From: Phycisphaerae bacterium RAS2
GTDB lineage: Bacteria; Planctomycetota; Phycisphaerae; UBA1845; UTPLA1
Direction: 5' to 3'
Length of the DNA: 64,000 bases
NCBI GenBank assembly: GCA_007753915.1
Contig: CP036352.1
Coordinates: 3,969,306-4,033,305 of the forward strand
In this document: positions 44,663 through 54,541 of the stretch, piece by piece
Numbering within the stretch: the stretch's first letter is position 1
Layout of the letters: every line of letters starts with the position of its first letter
Notes under the pieces: generated by a model
Told to the model about the DNA's origin: nothing
What the model saw: only the letters and a program-made list of their open reading frames with translations
Databases searched by the model: none
Made by a program: the position numbers and the translations under genes

Positions 44663-45898
44663 ATGGCAAAAGGCAAATCCATAACGTCATCGGTCGCGTC
44701 ACGCCGACAGCTGCGCATCCTCCAGGAAATGGTAAATCTGCCGACCGCGCCATTTGTCGAGCGCCACGTCATCGCCTACATCCGCGCCTTCGTCGCAGCA
44801 CGCCCGGCCCTGCGCATGACCGCCGACCGGTTCGGCAATCTGCTCGTGACCTATTCCCCCATGCGAAAACCCACTGCGGCGCGGCGAGGAAAGGCGAACG
44901 GCCGGCCGATCCTCTTCGCGGCGCACATGGATCACCCCGGCTTCGCCGCCGTGCGCATGATCGACGCGCGGCGTGTTGAGGCTGAGTTTCGCGGGTGGGT
45001 CTCGACGCCCTACTTCGCCGGCGAGAAGATTCAATTCTTCGATACCGGCCGATGGATTCCCGCGACCATCGAGCGCGTGCTGGAAGACAAACCCGCAACG
45101 CCCGGCGCGCGCCGCGCCTCGCGCAGCGCCAACACATTTCGGAACGAACGTCCGCCGCGCGGCGTCATCGCGCGCGTCAGCCGCCCCATTGCACCCGGCA
45201 GTCCCGGCATGTGGGGCCTGCCCGATGCGCGCATCCGCGGCAACGAACTGCACGCCCGCGTCTGCGACGACATCGCCGGGCTTGCCGCCGTGCTCTGCAT
45301 GCTCGATGAAATCTGTCGGCTGCGCATCGCGACGCTCACGTACGCGTTCTTCACGCGAGCGGAAGAAGTCGGCTTCGCCGGCGCGCTCGCCGCCGTTGAG
45401 GCCAGGACCGTTCCCCGAAAGGCGGTCGTCGTCGCCGTCGAGTGCAGCAAGGCCATCGCGGGCGTCCAGTTCGGCGAGGGACCGGTTCTCCGCGTCGGTG
45501 ACAAGGCATCAGTCTTCACGCCGGCCGCAACGGCCTATTGCCAGGTCGTCGCCGAAGCACTCACCCAGCGCGATTCCGGGTTTCGCTTCCAGCGCAAATT
45601 GATGGACGGCGGCACCTGCGAATCCACCGCCTATTGCCATCACGGCTACGACGCAACCGGCATTTGCCTGCCCCTGGGGAATTATCACAACATGGACGCG
45701 GCGCGCGGCCGCATCGCCCCTGAATACGTCGATCTGCGGGACTACCTCAATCTCGTGAAGTGGTTCGTGGCGCTGGCACAAAGCCCGGCGACGCTGCCCT
45801 ACGACGGCCGGCATCCCGGATTGAGTAAACGGCTGGACGATCTGCTGCGAACGAATCGCCCGAAGCTGTTGAAGACGGCGGCGGGCAGTCGTGAATGA
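44663..45898 (+). CDS. M42/M20-type metallo-aminopeptidase
   Basis: A 411-residue cytoplasmic di-metal peptidase. Metal and catalytic positions are visible: AAHMDHPGFAA near the start, DDIAGLAAVL with the bridging Asp, TRAEEVGFAGAL with the general base and ligand Glu, VAVECSKA, and GNYHNMDA with the late His. M42 enzymes form tetrahedral complexes that trim peptides. The frame is clean throughout; RNGKANG-like loops near residues 70-75 are longer than usual. The ribosome site is poor, fitting the leaderless -10 seen upstream. Confidence 0.88.
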   Translation: MAKGKSITSSVASRRQLRILQEMVNLPTAPFVERHVIAYIRAFVAARPALRMTADRFGNLLVTYSPMRKPTAARRGKANGRPILFAAHMDHPGFAAVRMIDARRVEAEFRGWVSTPYFAGEKIQFFDTGRWIPATIERVLEDKPATPGARRASRSANTFRNERPPRGVIARVSRPIAPGSPGMWGLPDARIRGNELHARVCDDIAGLAAVLCMLDEICRLRIATLTYAFFTRAEEVGFAGALAAVEARTVPRKAVVVAVECSKAIAGVQFGEGPVLRVGDKASVFTPAATAYCQVVAEALTQRDSGFRFQRKLMDGGTCESTAYCHHGYDATGICLPLGNYHNMDAARGRIAPEYVDLRDYLNLVKWFVALAQSPATLPYDGRHPGLSKRLDDLLRTNRPKLLKTAAGSRE

Positions 45899-45910
45899 GA
45901 GGAACGAACG

Positions 45911-46099
45911 TTACTTCTTGCCGCCGTTGCCCGACGGGGCGGCATCCTTGCGGGAGAGGGGCACGCGGAAATTAATGCTGCAATAGTGGCACTTGACGAC
46001 CTGGCCCCGGAATTGCGCCGGAACGCGCAAGACCTTCTTGCATTTCAGGTTCGGGCAGATCGTGATGACGGTCGTTTGATGGTCCATCGGGTGACTCAT
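45911..46099 (-). CDS. 62-residue zinc-ribbon protein
   Basis: A small protein from the ATG at 46099, which has GAGGAGGG about 9 nt upstream; the ATG at 46147 would add 16 residues and lacks such a site. A CPNLKC and CHYC knuckle pair with 20 residues between them binds zinc by analogy to rubredoxin-type ribbons (KKVLRVPAQFRGQVVKC). The C-terminus is basic and Gly-rich. Such stand-alone ribbons are frequent in planctomycetes. Function unknown. It is convergent with the M42-type gene, 12 bp apart. Confidence 0.8.
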   Translation of the reverse strand: MSHPMDHQTTVITICPNLKCKKVLRVPAQFRGQVVKCHYCSINFRVPLSRKDAAPSGNGGKK

Positions 46100-46368
46100 C
46101 GTCGCAAACCCTCCTCGGAAGCGGGCTTGTCGCGGCTTATCAGACATCGGTCAAAACGTGTCGCGGATTAAGCGTACAAATTAATTGCGCACCGATTGGA
46201 CCGCACGGCGAAAATTCGCACAGGGATGGGACAATAAAAATGGCCAGCGGATGCTATCCACCGGCCGGGTTGATCGCTTGAACTTATGGGCCGCTACGAT
46301 CCTCTCCGCTGCGCACTCCCATCAACGCCCTCGCCCCAGGACGCATTGGCAACTCGAGTCTGCAGGTG

Positions 46369-46388
46369 TTTTGACGTTTTGACGTTTC
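46369..46388 (+). repeat. TTTTGACG octamer run after clpX
   Basis: Two exact TTTTGACG units followed by TTTC, ending one base before the clpX stop codon. It matches the run before secA. Confidence 0.6.
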
Positions 46389-47741
46389 CTACGCCGACTC
46401 CTTCCGTCGCTCACCCGGAATCGGGGCAGCCTTCGCCTCGCCGCGGACGATCGCGTCGGTGATGACGTAATGCCCCTGCATCGTCGGCTCCGGCAGGTGG
46501 TACATGATGTCCAGCATGACATCCTCCACCACGCCGCGCAAGGCCCGCGCGCCCGTGTCGCGCTTCAACGCCCGTCGTGCAATCTCGTGCAGTGCCTCGT
46601 CGGTGAACTCCAGCGTGCTGCCCGCGATCTCGAACATCTTCGCATACTGCCGGCACAGCGCGTTACGCGGCTGCGTCAACACGTTCACCAGCGCCGATTC
46701 GTCCAGCGGCCCCAGCGTCGCCACGACCGGCAACCGACCCACGAACTCGGGGATCATGCCGAACTCGATCAGATCCTCCGGCGATGCCTGCCGCAGCAAC
46801 TCCGATCGCTCGGCGGCCGACTGCAGCGACCCGGCCTGTTCCGAGGCGAACCCGATGTTCTTGCGGCCGACGCGCCGCTGGATGATCTCTTCCAGATTGC
46901 TGAACGTCCCGGCGCAGATAAACAGAATCTGCGACGTGTCCATTTGGATGTACTGCTGTTCGGGATGCTTGCGCCCGCCCTGCGGCGGAATGTTTGAGAT
47001 CGTGCCCTCCAGCATCTTCAGCAGCGCCTGTTGCACGCCCTCGCCCGAGACATCGCGCGTGATGCTCACGTTGCCGGCCGACCGCGCAATCTTATCGATC
47101 TCATCGATGTAAATGATGCCGCGCTGGGCTGCCTCGAGGTCGTAGTCGGCGCACTGCAACAGCCGCAGGAGAATGTTCTCCACGTCCTCGCCGACGTAAC
47201 CCGCCTCGGTCAGCGTCGTCGCGTCGCCGATCGCCAGCGGCACGTCCAGCAGCTTCGCCAGGCTGCGCGCCAGCAGCGTCTTGCCCGATCCGGTCGGCCC
47301 GATCAGCAGAATGTTGCTCTTGTCGATTTCCACGTCGTCGGCGTCAGACGACTCGGCGTAGCTCAATCGCTTGTAGTGATTGTGCACCGCGACGGACAGC
47401 GCGCGTTTGGCGTGGTCCTGCCCGACGACGTATCGATCGAGGTACTCGTTGATCTCGCGCGGCGCGGGAATCTTGGAGAACATCGGCCGCACACCGCTGG
47501 CCTTGCGCTTTTCCTGCCGGATGATGTTGTGGCAGAGATCGACGCAGTTGGAGCAGATGTAGGCGTCGTTGGGCCCTTCGACCATCGGGCCGACTTCGCG
47601 ATGCGTCTTGCCGCAGAAGCTGCACGTGCTGGTGCGCCGCCGTCGCATGCCGGGGCCGCTGCCGCCGTTACCGCCCATGCCCGAACCGCCGCCACGCGGT
47701 CCTTCGTCGCCGGGTCCGCCGTTCTTGGATCCGTTCTTCAA
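46389..47741 (-). CDS. clpX: ClpX, ATP-dependent unfoldase of the ClpXP protease
   Basis: A 450-residue AAA+ unfoldase with a TTG start at 47741 and GGAAGG upstream. The N-terminal zinc-binding domain is [11 protein letters not shown] and [10 protein letters not shown], preceded by an unusual Gly-rich 35-residue extension. Walker A is [13 protein letters not shown], Walker B is [13 protein letters not shown], sensor/arginine regions and the C-terminal [13 protein letters not shown] fit ClpX. ClpP is not adjacent. Role: unfolding substrates for ClpP in the cytoplasm. Confidence 0.96.
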   Translation of the reverse strand: MKNGSKNGGPGDEGPRGGGSGMGGNGGSGPGMRRRRTSTCSFCGKTHREVGPMVEGPNDAYICSNCVDLCHNIIRQEKRKASGVRPMFSKIPAPREINEYLDRYVVGQDHAKRALSVAVHNHYKRLSYAESSDADDVEIDKSNILLIGPTGSGKTLLARSLAKLLDVPLAIGDATTLTEAGYVGEDVENILLRLLQCADYDLEAAQRGIIYIDEIDKIARSAGNVSITRDVSGEGVQQALLKMLEGTISNIPPQGGRKHPEQQYIQMDTSQILFICAGTFSNLEEIIQRRVGRKNIGFASEQAGSLQSAAERSELLRQASPEDLIEFGMIPEFVGRLPVVATLGPLDESALVNVLTQPRNALCRQYAKMFEIAGSTLEFTDEALHEIARRALKRDTGARALRGVVEDVMLDIMYHLPEPTMQGHYVITDAIVRGEAKAAPIPGERRKESA

Positions 47742-47823
47742 GAATCACGTCCTTCCGATTTGACTGCGCCGCCGGCGAGTTGCGCGACGCGCGAAGGCGG
47801 GCCAGGCCCGATCCGCACGCAAC

Positions 47824-48177
47824 TTATCGTCCGCCCCGCGCGGGCGTCTTGATGTCATTCCCCGCCTGCGGCGAACTCTGCGCCGGGCGGCCCGTCGCCG
47901 CGCCGGTCGCGCCGCCTTTGCGCTCCGCCGCGCTGCCCGTCGATTGCAGCACACCGGCTCGCAGTTTCTCGAACTCTGCGTCGGACAACTGTCCGCTGGA
48001 TCGTAGCTCGCGCAAATTGTGCAGTGACCAAACCGCGCCGGATTCGCCTTCGCCGGAACCGGACCGCGCCCACCGCCGACCCAGCCATAGCGCGACCCCC
48101 AACATCGCCAGCGCCCCCAGCAGGAGCAAGCCCCAGACAAAGACCCCCATCAACTGCGGCGTCGACTGCGACGGCAC
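47824..48177 (-). CDS. small membrane protein with SHOCT-like C-terminal motif
   Basis: A 117-residue protein if it starts at GTG 48177, with GAGG 6 nt upstream overlapping the preceding stop; ATG 48150 and ATG 48231 are alternatives. One transmembrane segment (LMGVFVWGLLLLGALAMLGV) is followed by a short helical motif NLRELRSSGQLSDAEFEKLR, like the SHOCT domain often found at the end of membrane proteins. The tail is Gly/Ala/Lys-rich. It is coupled to the secreted-protein gene upstream (7 bp). Confidence 0.7.
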   Translation of the reverse strand: MPSQSTPQLMGVFVWGLLLLGALAMLGVALWLGRRWARSGSGEGESGAVWSLHNLRELRSSGQLSDAEFEKLRAGVLQSTGSAAERKGGATGAATGRPAQSSPQAGNDIKTPARGGR

Positions 48178-48184
48178 GCGATCC

Positions 48185-49285
48185 TCACACTCTGCCTCGG
48201 CGAACACGCCGCAACCGAACCGTGCGAACAAACGGCGCCATCATGACCAGCGCCGCCAGTCCGGCCGACTCGATTCCCAGCAGCCCGCAGAATGGCAACG
48301 CCGGGAACGGCGACGAACCGTTCATGTAACTCGCGCCGGTCGTATCCACCTGCTGCGACACGGCATTGGCCAGCGCCCGGCCGCGCGAGTCGCTCTTGAC
48401 GCGCTCGAACACGACTCCGATGGCGTCCTGCGGCACGCCGAACGTCGACGACGCGCCGACGCCGCCGGGCTTCGTGATGACCTGCGACTGCACCGCGAGG
48501 TCCAGATCGAACTCCTCGTTCAGCGCGATGTCGTACTCGTACGGAAGACTCAAACCCGTGAACAGAATCGCCTTCGCCAGGCTCACGTTCGTATCGGGGT
48601 TGGTGAAATCAACGATTGGAAAATTCACGTTGGCCAGCGCTCCCGCCTGGCGAACAATCGACACCGTGCCATTTGGCCCGCCAGCCAGTGCGACATCGCC
48701 CGAGATCAGCGTCACGGCGCGCTGATCGGCCCGCCGCTGGCTCACGCTGAACGTCAGGTTCACTTCGACCCCGCTCAAGTCCGTCCCTTGGCGCAGCGAC
48801 GCAATCAACATCACGCCGGTTAGCAGCACGTTGCTGCGCACGCGCGACGGCGGCCCGCCCTCGCCGACGCCGCCGACATCCGCCGCCGTGACGCGCACGC
48901 GGCGCGTTTCATTCACAATGCCTTCGATGCGCCAGCCGGTGACGTCGTCATCGGAGAAGGCGCTCAAATCCAGCCCGGCGTCATTCGGCGTCTGACCGCC
49001 GGAAAAAACCGGCATGTCCAGCAGGCTGATGGCCTGCGCCGCGGCGCTCGTCGTGCCGTCGGAATGAAGGCGGTCGAGACTCGATCGCGCGGCGATCGGT
49101 GGGGCAGACTGCGTCTGCGGAACGGCCTCACGCGCGAAATCCGTCTGAATCGGAAGCGGCCCCATGAACTGCAGGATGGACGATTGCGCGCTGCCGGTCA
49201 CGCCCAAGACTTCCGCGCGAACCGCCGGCGCAACCAGCGCGCACCCCAGCGCAGCCGATAATACTCCCCGAACCATTCGAGACAT
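48185..49285 (-). CDS. secreted protein with C-terminal PFCG/TM/Arg tail
   Basis: A 366-residue exported protein. The signal peptide is residues 1-24 (MSRMVRGVLSAALGCALVAP, then AVRA). The body is beta-rich with no recognised motif; it includes low-complexity Ser/Ala and Thr runs. The C-terminus ends in LPFCGLLG, a hydrophobic segment (AGLAALVMMAPFV) and an Arg-rich end (RTVRLRRVRRGR), which closely parallels the tail of the C39-like protein at 13469-14686. That suggests cleavage or anchoring by a sorting enzyme. Function unknown. Confidence 0.75.
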   Translation of the reverse strand: MSRMVRGVLSAALGCALVAPAVRAEVLGVTGSAQSSILQFMGPLPIQTDFAREAVPQTQSAPPIAARSSLDRLHSDGTTSAAAQAISLLDMPVFSGGQTPNDAGLDLSAFSDDDVTGWRIEGIVNETRRVRVTAADVGGVGEGGPPSRVRSNVLLTGVMLIASLRQGTDLSGVEVNLTFSVSQRRADQRAVTLISGDVALAGGPNGTVSIVRQAGALANVNFPIVDFTNPDTNVSLAKAILFTGLSLPYEYDIALNEEFDLDLAVQSQVITKPGGVGASSTFGVPQDAIGVVFERVKSDSRGRALANAVSQQVDTTGASYMNGSSPFPALPFCGLLGIESAGLAALVMMAPFVRTVRLRRVRRGRV

Positions 49286-49448
49286 GGTCAGCCCTCTGCT
49301 CCGATGCGAGGCGGCGCAAGTGCGGCAATTCCCTCTGGAAACACCTGCACTCCTATTCTACACCGTTCCCGCCCGGCCGCCCAATACGATTTTGAGAAGG
49401 CCCGGAATCGTTATGTTCAATGCGCGCAGCAGGTTAGAGTGAGGACCC

Positions 49449-49469
49449 GTAGGGTGGGCACCGCTCAAC
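49449..49469. repeat. GTAGGGTGGGCACCGCTCAAC element
   Basis: A diverged copy of the GGTGGGCA palindrome family in the spacer 49286-49629. The rest of that 344-bp spacer, apart from the copy at 49533, shows nothing I can name. Confidence 0.5.
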
Positions 49470-49532
49470 AAGAACAACGCATCCGTGCAAGAAACGCATT
49501 GTCCGCTTATGTAAGCGCTGACGACTGGGTTC

Positions 49533-49553
49533 GGTGGGCAATGCCCAGCCTAC
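49533..49553. repeat. GGTGGGCAATGCCCAGCCTAC palindrome
   Basis: A near-palindrome with one arm mismatch, of the same family as 20014 and 63274, 77 bp after the stop of the ResB-CcsA gene. Confidence 0.6.
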
Positions 49554-49629
49554 GCCATGCCTGCCCAATCCGTTGTACGCCAAGAGAATCTGCGAGCGAG
49601 TTCAATCGCCGCAGCGCCGCCGATACCGA

Positions 49630-52600
49630 TCACGCGTAGCTGTGCAGCCCGACGATGTAGAAGTTCACCACCCACCAGTTGAACTGCATCACCGCGAAGC
49701 CCACGACGCTCAATACCGATGTCCACAAGGCACGATGCTTGGTCACAAACCGCGCGTGAATCAAGATTGCATAGACCAGCCACGTGTTCAGCGCGAAGAC
49801 TTCCTTCGGGTCCCACCCCCACGGCCGGCCCCATGAGTAATCAGCCCAGACCGCGCCGAGCACCAGACCGACAAAGAGCGAAATCGTGGACGTATAGAGC
49901 AGTACGCGATGGGAGAGGTCGAACTCATCGAGGACCGTTCGCGTGCGCTGTGAGAGCGTCGCATCGTCAACCGGCTCGTCCATCGCCACGGCTCCGCCGC
50001 CCGCGCCGGCCAACACGACCTGCCTGCGCCTCATCAGCAGCGCCACCGCGCCGACGGCCAGCATCGCCCCGCCTGCGGTCGCCGCGGCGAACGCCGTAAC
50101 GAATCTCGCGCTCGTCGCATGATCGAAGTAACCGACCTTCGCGAGGACGAGGCAGGCAATCGCGCCGAACTGCGCACCAATGGTCCCCTGAGCCAGCGGC
50201 TGACGATGCCGAATCGCGCTGACGAACAGGTAGCAATTGGCGACGCCGTAGGCAAGCGTGATGACCGCGTAACTGGAGATGATGAGCACCGTGTGGATGC
50301 GCAGCATGATGTCGTCGAGGATCGGCATCATGGTCGTCAGGCGATTGTCCACTTTGTCCGGCAGAATCTCGGGCAGCGCCAGGGCAAAGAACCCCAGCAA
50401 CGCCGAACTCAAAAGGAACACGCGCTTGCGCAGAAACAACTCCAGCAACAAGCCCAGCGCCGTGCCCGCCAGCGTGCTCGACACCACTGCCTCATACATG
50501 TTTGCCACGGGGATGCGCCCGATGACGTACCACCGCAGCCCCAGGTCATACGTGTGAATCCCGATCGCCGCCGTGAGCATCACGAGGCCGACGTTGCGCA
50601 CCCAGCGGTAGCGCGTCGCCACGGCGAAGATGGAAACGAAAAACGTGAAGATGTAGACCAGCCACGCCCACCACATCAGATCCATGCGGCGGTATTTCAC
50701 CTCGGCCAGCCGCCGCGCCGAATCGGGATAGATGCCCGCGGCCGCCAGCGTCGGCATGAGTTGCTCCAACCGGCCGATGTGCTCGTTAATCTGCGACGCA
50801 TCGCGCGCAAGCCAGGCCCGCTCCAGCGCCTGCATCACGGCCAACACGTCGTGCGACTGCTTCTCATTCAAGCCGGTGTCCTGCCGGCTGCGCGGATCAG
50901 CCAGCGACGCCGGGGACGACCACGGCGTGTCGTGCGTGCCGTTCGGATGCGGCACGACTGTAAAGGTCCAGCCGAGACTCTCGAAGAGGTTGACCGCCGA
51001 GAGCATGCGATCCATCGCCTTCTTCTTGATCGTCTCGCCGGCCAGCTCGCGCACCCGCGCCGCGACCATCGGCGAGCGCACGAAGTCGAGGCTCACCGTC
51101 CCGCGTCGGAACAGTTCCATCCGCGCGTCGTCGGTGATCGGCACCGGAAACGCCGTCAGGTCGGCCAGCAGCACCTTGTCTTTCACAAACAGGATCGGCG
51201 CAGCGCGATAGGCCGGCGCGTTGAACATCAACTCCATCGCCGCCACAACCGGGTCCAATCCGTAAAGCGGCTTGCTGCCGTGAATCGTCTTCATCGCGTC
51301 GCGCGCCCACGAGTCCACCGTGGCGTAGCGCCAGCTGTGCTGCAAGACAATCGCGCCGAGGCGCTTCACGTCGATCTGCGATTGAATCGCCGCCAGGCTT
51401 TCGGCCGCTCGCTGCGCCGTCGCTTCGTCGGCGGGCGGCTGCGCGTGGCCGTGCGCGTCGAATCCGGCCATGCCCGCATGCGCCTTCATCATGGCGTCGT
51501 TCGCGGCATCCGACCCTGCCGCGGGCTGCGACGCCGCCGATTGGGCCTGCACGGCTGCCGGTCGCGCGATTGCGCCGGCAAACCCCACGAACACAGCGAG
51601 GGTCAAGCCGAGGGCGCTGCCGACCGGCTCGCGTGCGTCCGTGCGAACACCGCGATTCGGCGCGGCATCCGGCGTCGCCGCGTCACCGCCGATCGCCGAC
51701 ATCGCCGCCGCAGCCAATCGCCGCCGACGAACGAGCGCAGGTTTCACCGTCCACGCATAGATCATGCCCAACGTAATCAACAGACAACCCCACGCCATCG
51801 TCATGACACCCTCGCGATTGCCGACGCCCAGCACCGTCCACGACTCGTGATCGCCCGCCGCCTGCGACTGGAACAACGTCCATCCACCGATCCGCGCCGT
51901 GTTGTTCAGCCACGCCTTGGCTGCCACGACGCGACGCTCCGTCGGGTCCTCGTATCGGAAGTAACTCGCCCAGCCGCTGGGCTGCTGCCGCCCTGGATAG
52001 AAATCCGTCTGCAATCGCTCCAGCGTGACCCGGCCCGGCAGTGACCGTTCGTATCGCCCGTAGATCAACTGCACCGGCCGGCCGCCGGGGATCGAATCCA
52101 CCACCGTCGGCTCGTGGCGGTCCATCAGCGTCGTATTGTTATACAAGCTGAACGGCACCCACTGCCGATGGGTCCACGACCCGTCGCGCGCCGCCAGCTT
52201 CACACGAATCAGCGATTCCGTCCGTCGCACGTCGCCCAACGAGCGGCGCTGCCGCACCGGCACGGTCTGCGGAGACTGCACGATCCGCGGCTTCTCGATG
52301 CACTCCAGCATCGTCAGCGCCAGTTCGCCCGCGCGGAACGGTTCCCCGTTCTTGAGTTGCGACACCGTCCGCTTGCCGCCGCGCGCCGTATGCACAACCA
52401 CCGGCGCCAGCGACTCACTCGCCGCGATCATGAAATGATCCACCGAGGCGTCGGTGTAAAACAGCGCGAGGTTGTCATCCACGAGGTTTGCCGTGTCCGA
52501 CATCTTCTTCCCCGCGCGATCGCGATCCTGATTCAACTGCGGGAAGCGATGCAGCACCGATCGTTGAAACTCCTGCTTCGGTGATTTCACCCACACCAGC

Positions 52601-53958
52601 GCAATCGGCGTCCGCGCGTTGTTGAAGCCCGCCGTCATCAAGGGCCAACTCGGCCGAAGCTCTTCCACCGTCAGGCTGTAGTCCGTGCCTTCCACGTCGA
52701 TCTTCATACCCGGCGTGACCGCATAGCTCCGGCGGATGTCGCGATCCTTGACCCACACCTCCAGCACGTGCTCGCCCTGCACCGGCTTGGTGTACATGTC
52801 CGGCAGCGCGGTCTGGCCCGTCAGCCAGGCAAACTCAAACCGCTCGCCGTTGTTCAATTCCACCATCGATCGCGCCGGCACGCTCGCCGCCAGCCAACTG
52901 TCCGCTTTGTCCGGCCCGCGCGTCACCTGAACGTGCGCCAGCGGCATCGTCTGGTCGCCGCCGGGGATTGCGCGATCTTCCAGCCGCGCATACGGCAGAT
53001 ACCCGTCGATCTCCACGGTGAACGGCCAGTCGGCCGATACCGCGCGGTTCGAATCATCCAGCGTCAGCGGCATCCGCCACGATTCGACCAGCGGGATCGG
53101 CGTCATGCGACCGGGGCGAACCACGTTGCCCGCCGTGTCAGTGATGGGCTGCTCATCCGCCGGCTCGACAAACCGCTCGTTGTAATAAGGCAAGCCGTTC
53201 AGCGCGAAGACCTCGGTGTGCCCGTCGCGCGCGATGGACAGCATCGGCGTCGTGTCGTCATAAAACGTTTCCGTCGTGCGGCCCGGCGATAGCAGCAGCA
53301 ACAACCGGTCGCTCAATTTCGCGAAACGCGCGTCCACGTCGCCGCCCTGTCGCAGCTCGATCTCCTGCGGCGGCTGATCGCCGATCTGCGCGACGAGCTT
53401 GACGCGCACCGCGGGCGTCATGCCCGAGTGCTCCACGTCCGTGACTTCCAGCGTGTGCCGCCCGCCGAGCATCGGAATGTTCGTCTCAAACCGCTTGCCC
53501 TTCACCGCCACGAACGAGCCGACCACCGCACCTTGCGGGTCGGTCTTCAGCCGATCGGCCGACACAAGCCGGATGCGCGGGGCATCGAGCCAGACATCGC
53601 CCTCAATCTTTTGACCAAAGTAAATCACGCCGCCGCCGCACAACATGAGCAGGCCGGTGTGGACCGTCAGCACGCCGAGGTTCCGAACGTTGAACGCGAT
53701 CCGCCGGATCGTCGTCACCGTCAAATTGAGACAAAAAAGCACGATCAGAAGCAGGAACACCCAGTGATTGAAAAACGCGAACTCCGTCAACTCAAAAAAC
53801 TGGCGAAACGTCGGCACAGCCGACCCAAGCGCCGAGTAGACAAGGATCAACGCGATCAGCGTGATTCCCAGCTTGATGCTGTCGAACGGGTCGATCAACC
53901 GGGACAGGAGCGGTCGCGTCGGGGCGTTGCTGGGTCGGGCGTTCACGTGCATTTCCAT
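49630..53958 (-). CDS. ccsBA: ResB-CcsA fusion, system II cytochrome c synthase
   Basis: About 1442 residues from the ATG at 53958 (53997, 53952 and the frame to 54264 are alternatives). The N-terminal half is ResB/CcsB-like: transmembrane helices in the first 180 residues, then a long extracytoplasmic domain. Helices near the middle lead to a second extracytoplasmic stretch (residues about 780-1050), followed by the CcsA half with multiple helices, heme-related His in RIHTVLIISSY and HARFVTKHR, and the WWD-type motif WGRPWGWDPKEVF. The fused enzyme exports heme and attaches it to apocytochrome c. Fusions of this kind are known in several phyla. Confidence 0.93.
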   Translation of the reverse strand: MEMHVNARPSNAPTRPLLSRLIDPFDSIKLGITLIALILVYSALGSAVPTFRQFFELTEFAFFNHWVFLLLIVLFCLNLTVTTIRRIAFNVRNLGVLTVHTGLLMLCGGGVIYFGQKIEGDVWLDAPRIRLVSADRLKTDPQGAVVGSFVAVKGKRFETNIPMLGGRHTLEVTDVEHSGMTPAVRVKLVAQIGDQPPQEIELRQGGDVDARFAKLSDRLLLLLSPGRTTETFYDDTTPMLSIARDGHTEVFALNGLPYYNERFVEPADEQPITDTAGNVVRPGRMTPIPLVESWRMPLTLDDSNRAVSADWPFTVEIDGYLPYARLEDRAIPGGDQTMPLAHVQVTRGPDKADSWLAASVPARSMVELNNGERFEFAWLTGQTALPDMYTKPVQGEHVLEVWVKDRDIRRSYAVTPGMKIDVEGTDYSLTVEELRPSWPLMTAGFNNARTPIALVWVKSPKQEFQRSVLHRFPQLNQDRDRAGKKMSDTANLVDDNLALFYTDASVDHFMIAASESLAPVVVHTARGGKRTVSQLKNGEPFRAGELALTMLECIEKPRIVQSPQTVPVRQRRSLGDVRRTESLIRVKLAARDGSWTHRQWVPFSLYNNTTLMDRHEPTVVDSIPGGRPVQLIYGRYERSLPGRVTLERLQTDFYPGRQQPSGWASYFRYEDPTERRVVAAKAWLNNTARIGGWTLFQSQAAGDHESWTVLGVGNREGVMTMAWGCLLITLGMIYAWTVKPALVRRRRLAAAAMSAIGGDAATPDAAPNRGVRTDAREPVGSALGLTLAVFVGFAGAIARPAAVQAQSAASQPAAGSDAANDAMMKAHAGMAGFDAHGHAQPPADEATAQRAAESLAAIQSQIDVKRLGAIVLQHSWRYATVDSWARDAMKTIHGSKPLYGLDPVVAAMELMFNAPAYRAAPILFVKDKVLLADLTAFPVPITDDARMELFRRGTVSLDFVRSPMVAARVRELAGETIKKKAMDRMLSAVNLFESLGWTFTVVPHPNGTHDTPWSSPASLADPRSRQDTGLNEKQSHDVLAVMQALERAWLARDASQINEHIGRLEQLMPTLAAAGIYPDSARRLAEVKYRRMDLMWWAWLVYIFTFFVSIFAVATRYRWVRNVGLVMLTAAIGIHTYDLGLRWYVIGRIPVANMYEAVVSSTLAGTALGLLLELFLRKRVFLLSSALLGFFALALPEILPDKVDNRLTTMMPILDDIMLRIHTVLIISSYAVITLAYGVANCYLFVSAIRHRQPLAQGTIGAQFGAIACLVLAKVGYFDHATSARFVTAFAAATAGGAMLAVGAVALLMRRRQVVLAGAGGGAVAMDEPVDDATLSQRTRTVLDEFDLSHRVLLYTSTISLFVGLVLGAVWADYSWGRPWGWDPKEVFALNTWLVYAILIHARFVTKHRALWTSVLSVVGFAVMQFNWWVVNFYIVGLHSYA

Positions 53959-54541
53959 GACAGATGGGTACTCAATCGTCGGGGTCCGGGTTACCATCGC
54001 GCCGGCTCTGCCTCCGCCGGGCCGATCGCGAGCCGATGAGTCGGAAGCCGCACCCATGCATTGCAAGCAGAGTGCCAGCTTCCAAAGGCGTTTCTCCCGC
54101 GAGCCTTGCCGCATTCTAGCCGGGATCACCGAAGAACGCCCCCAAGGGTTAGGTGCGTCGCACTGCTTCGCATTCAACCGTAACCACTTTTCGAGATGAG
54201 CCTTAGCGTTGTGACCGAGTCTGAAAGCACACCCGAATCCGGTTGCCACCGTCCTGCAACACAAATGAAACCCGCTTGACCAAGTTGAACCGGGCTGGCC
54301 GCAGGGGCAATGTCATACGAGGTTTGATTGCGGGAATCTCCGGATGTTGCGTCAATTTGCGCAAGCGCGGCGTGGCTGAACCGGAGGAATTGGGCCGGCG
54401 GCGATTAGGCGTTAGCCTTGGTTTGAACGGCTCCCAAAGCGGATTATTGGGTTGCACGCAGTAGGGGCATGGGAGACCGGGAAAACCGGGAGTCGATCCG
54501 ATCGCCCTATGCCCGCCCCGTTGACGGCCGGTACACCATTC
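53959..54541. other. 583-bp spacer, no supported gene
   Basis: The frame of the ResB-CcsA gene stays open to 54264 but without a good start signal. A minus-strand frame at 54203-54457 (84 codons) has no family resemblance or ribosome site. The frame of the LPS kinase runs back to 54452, but the ATG at 54542 fits better. No repeats or hairpins of note. Confidence 0.5.

Noticed and set aside
50119-52044. Plus-strand open frame opposite the ResB-CcsA gene
   Set aside because: Antisense shadow; Arg/His-rich, no motif.
54203-54457. 84-codon minus-strand frame in the 53.9-54.5 kb spacer, considered as a transposase remnant
   Set aside because: No transposase motif, terminal repeats or ribosome site.
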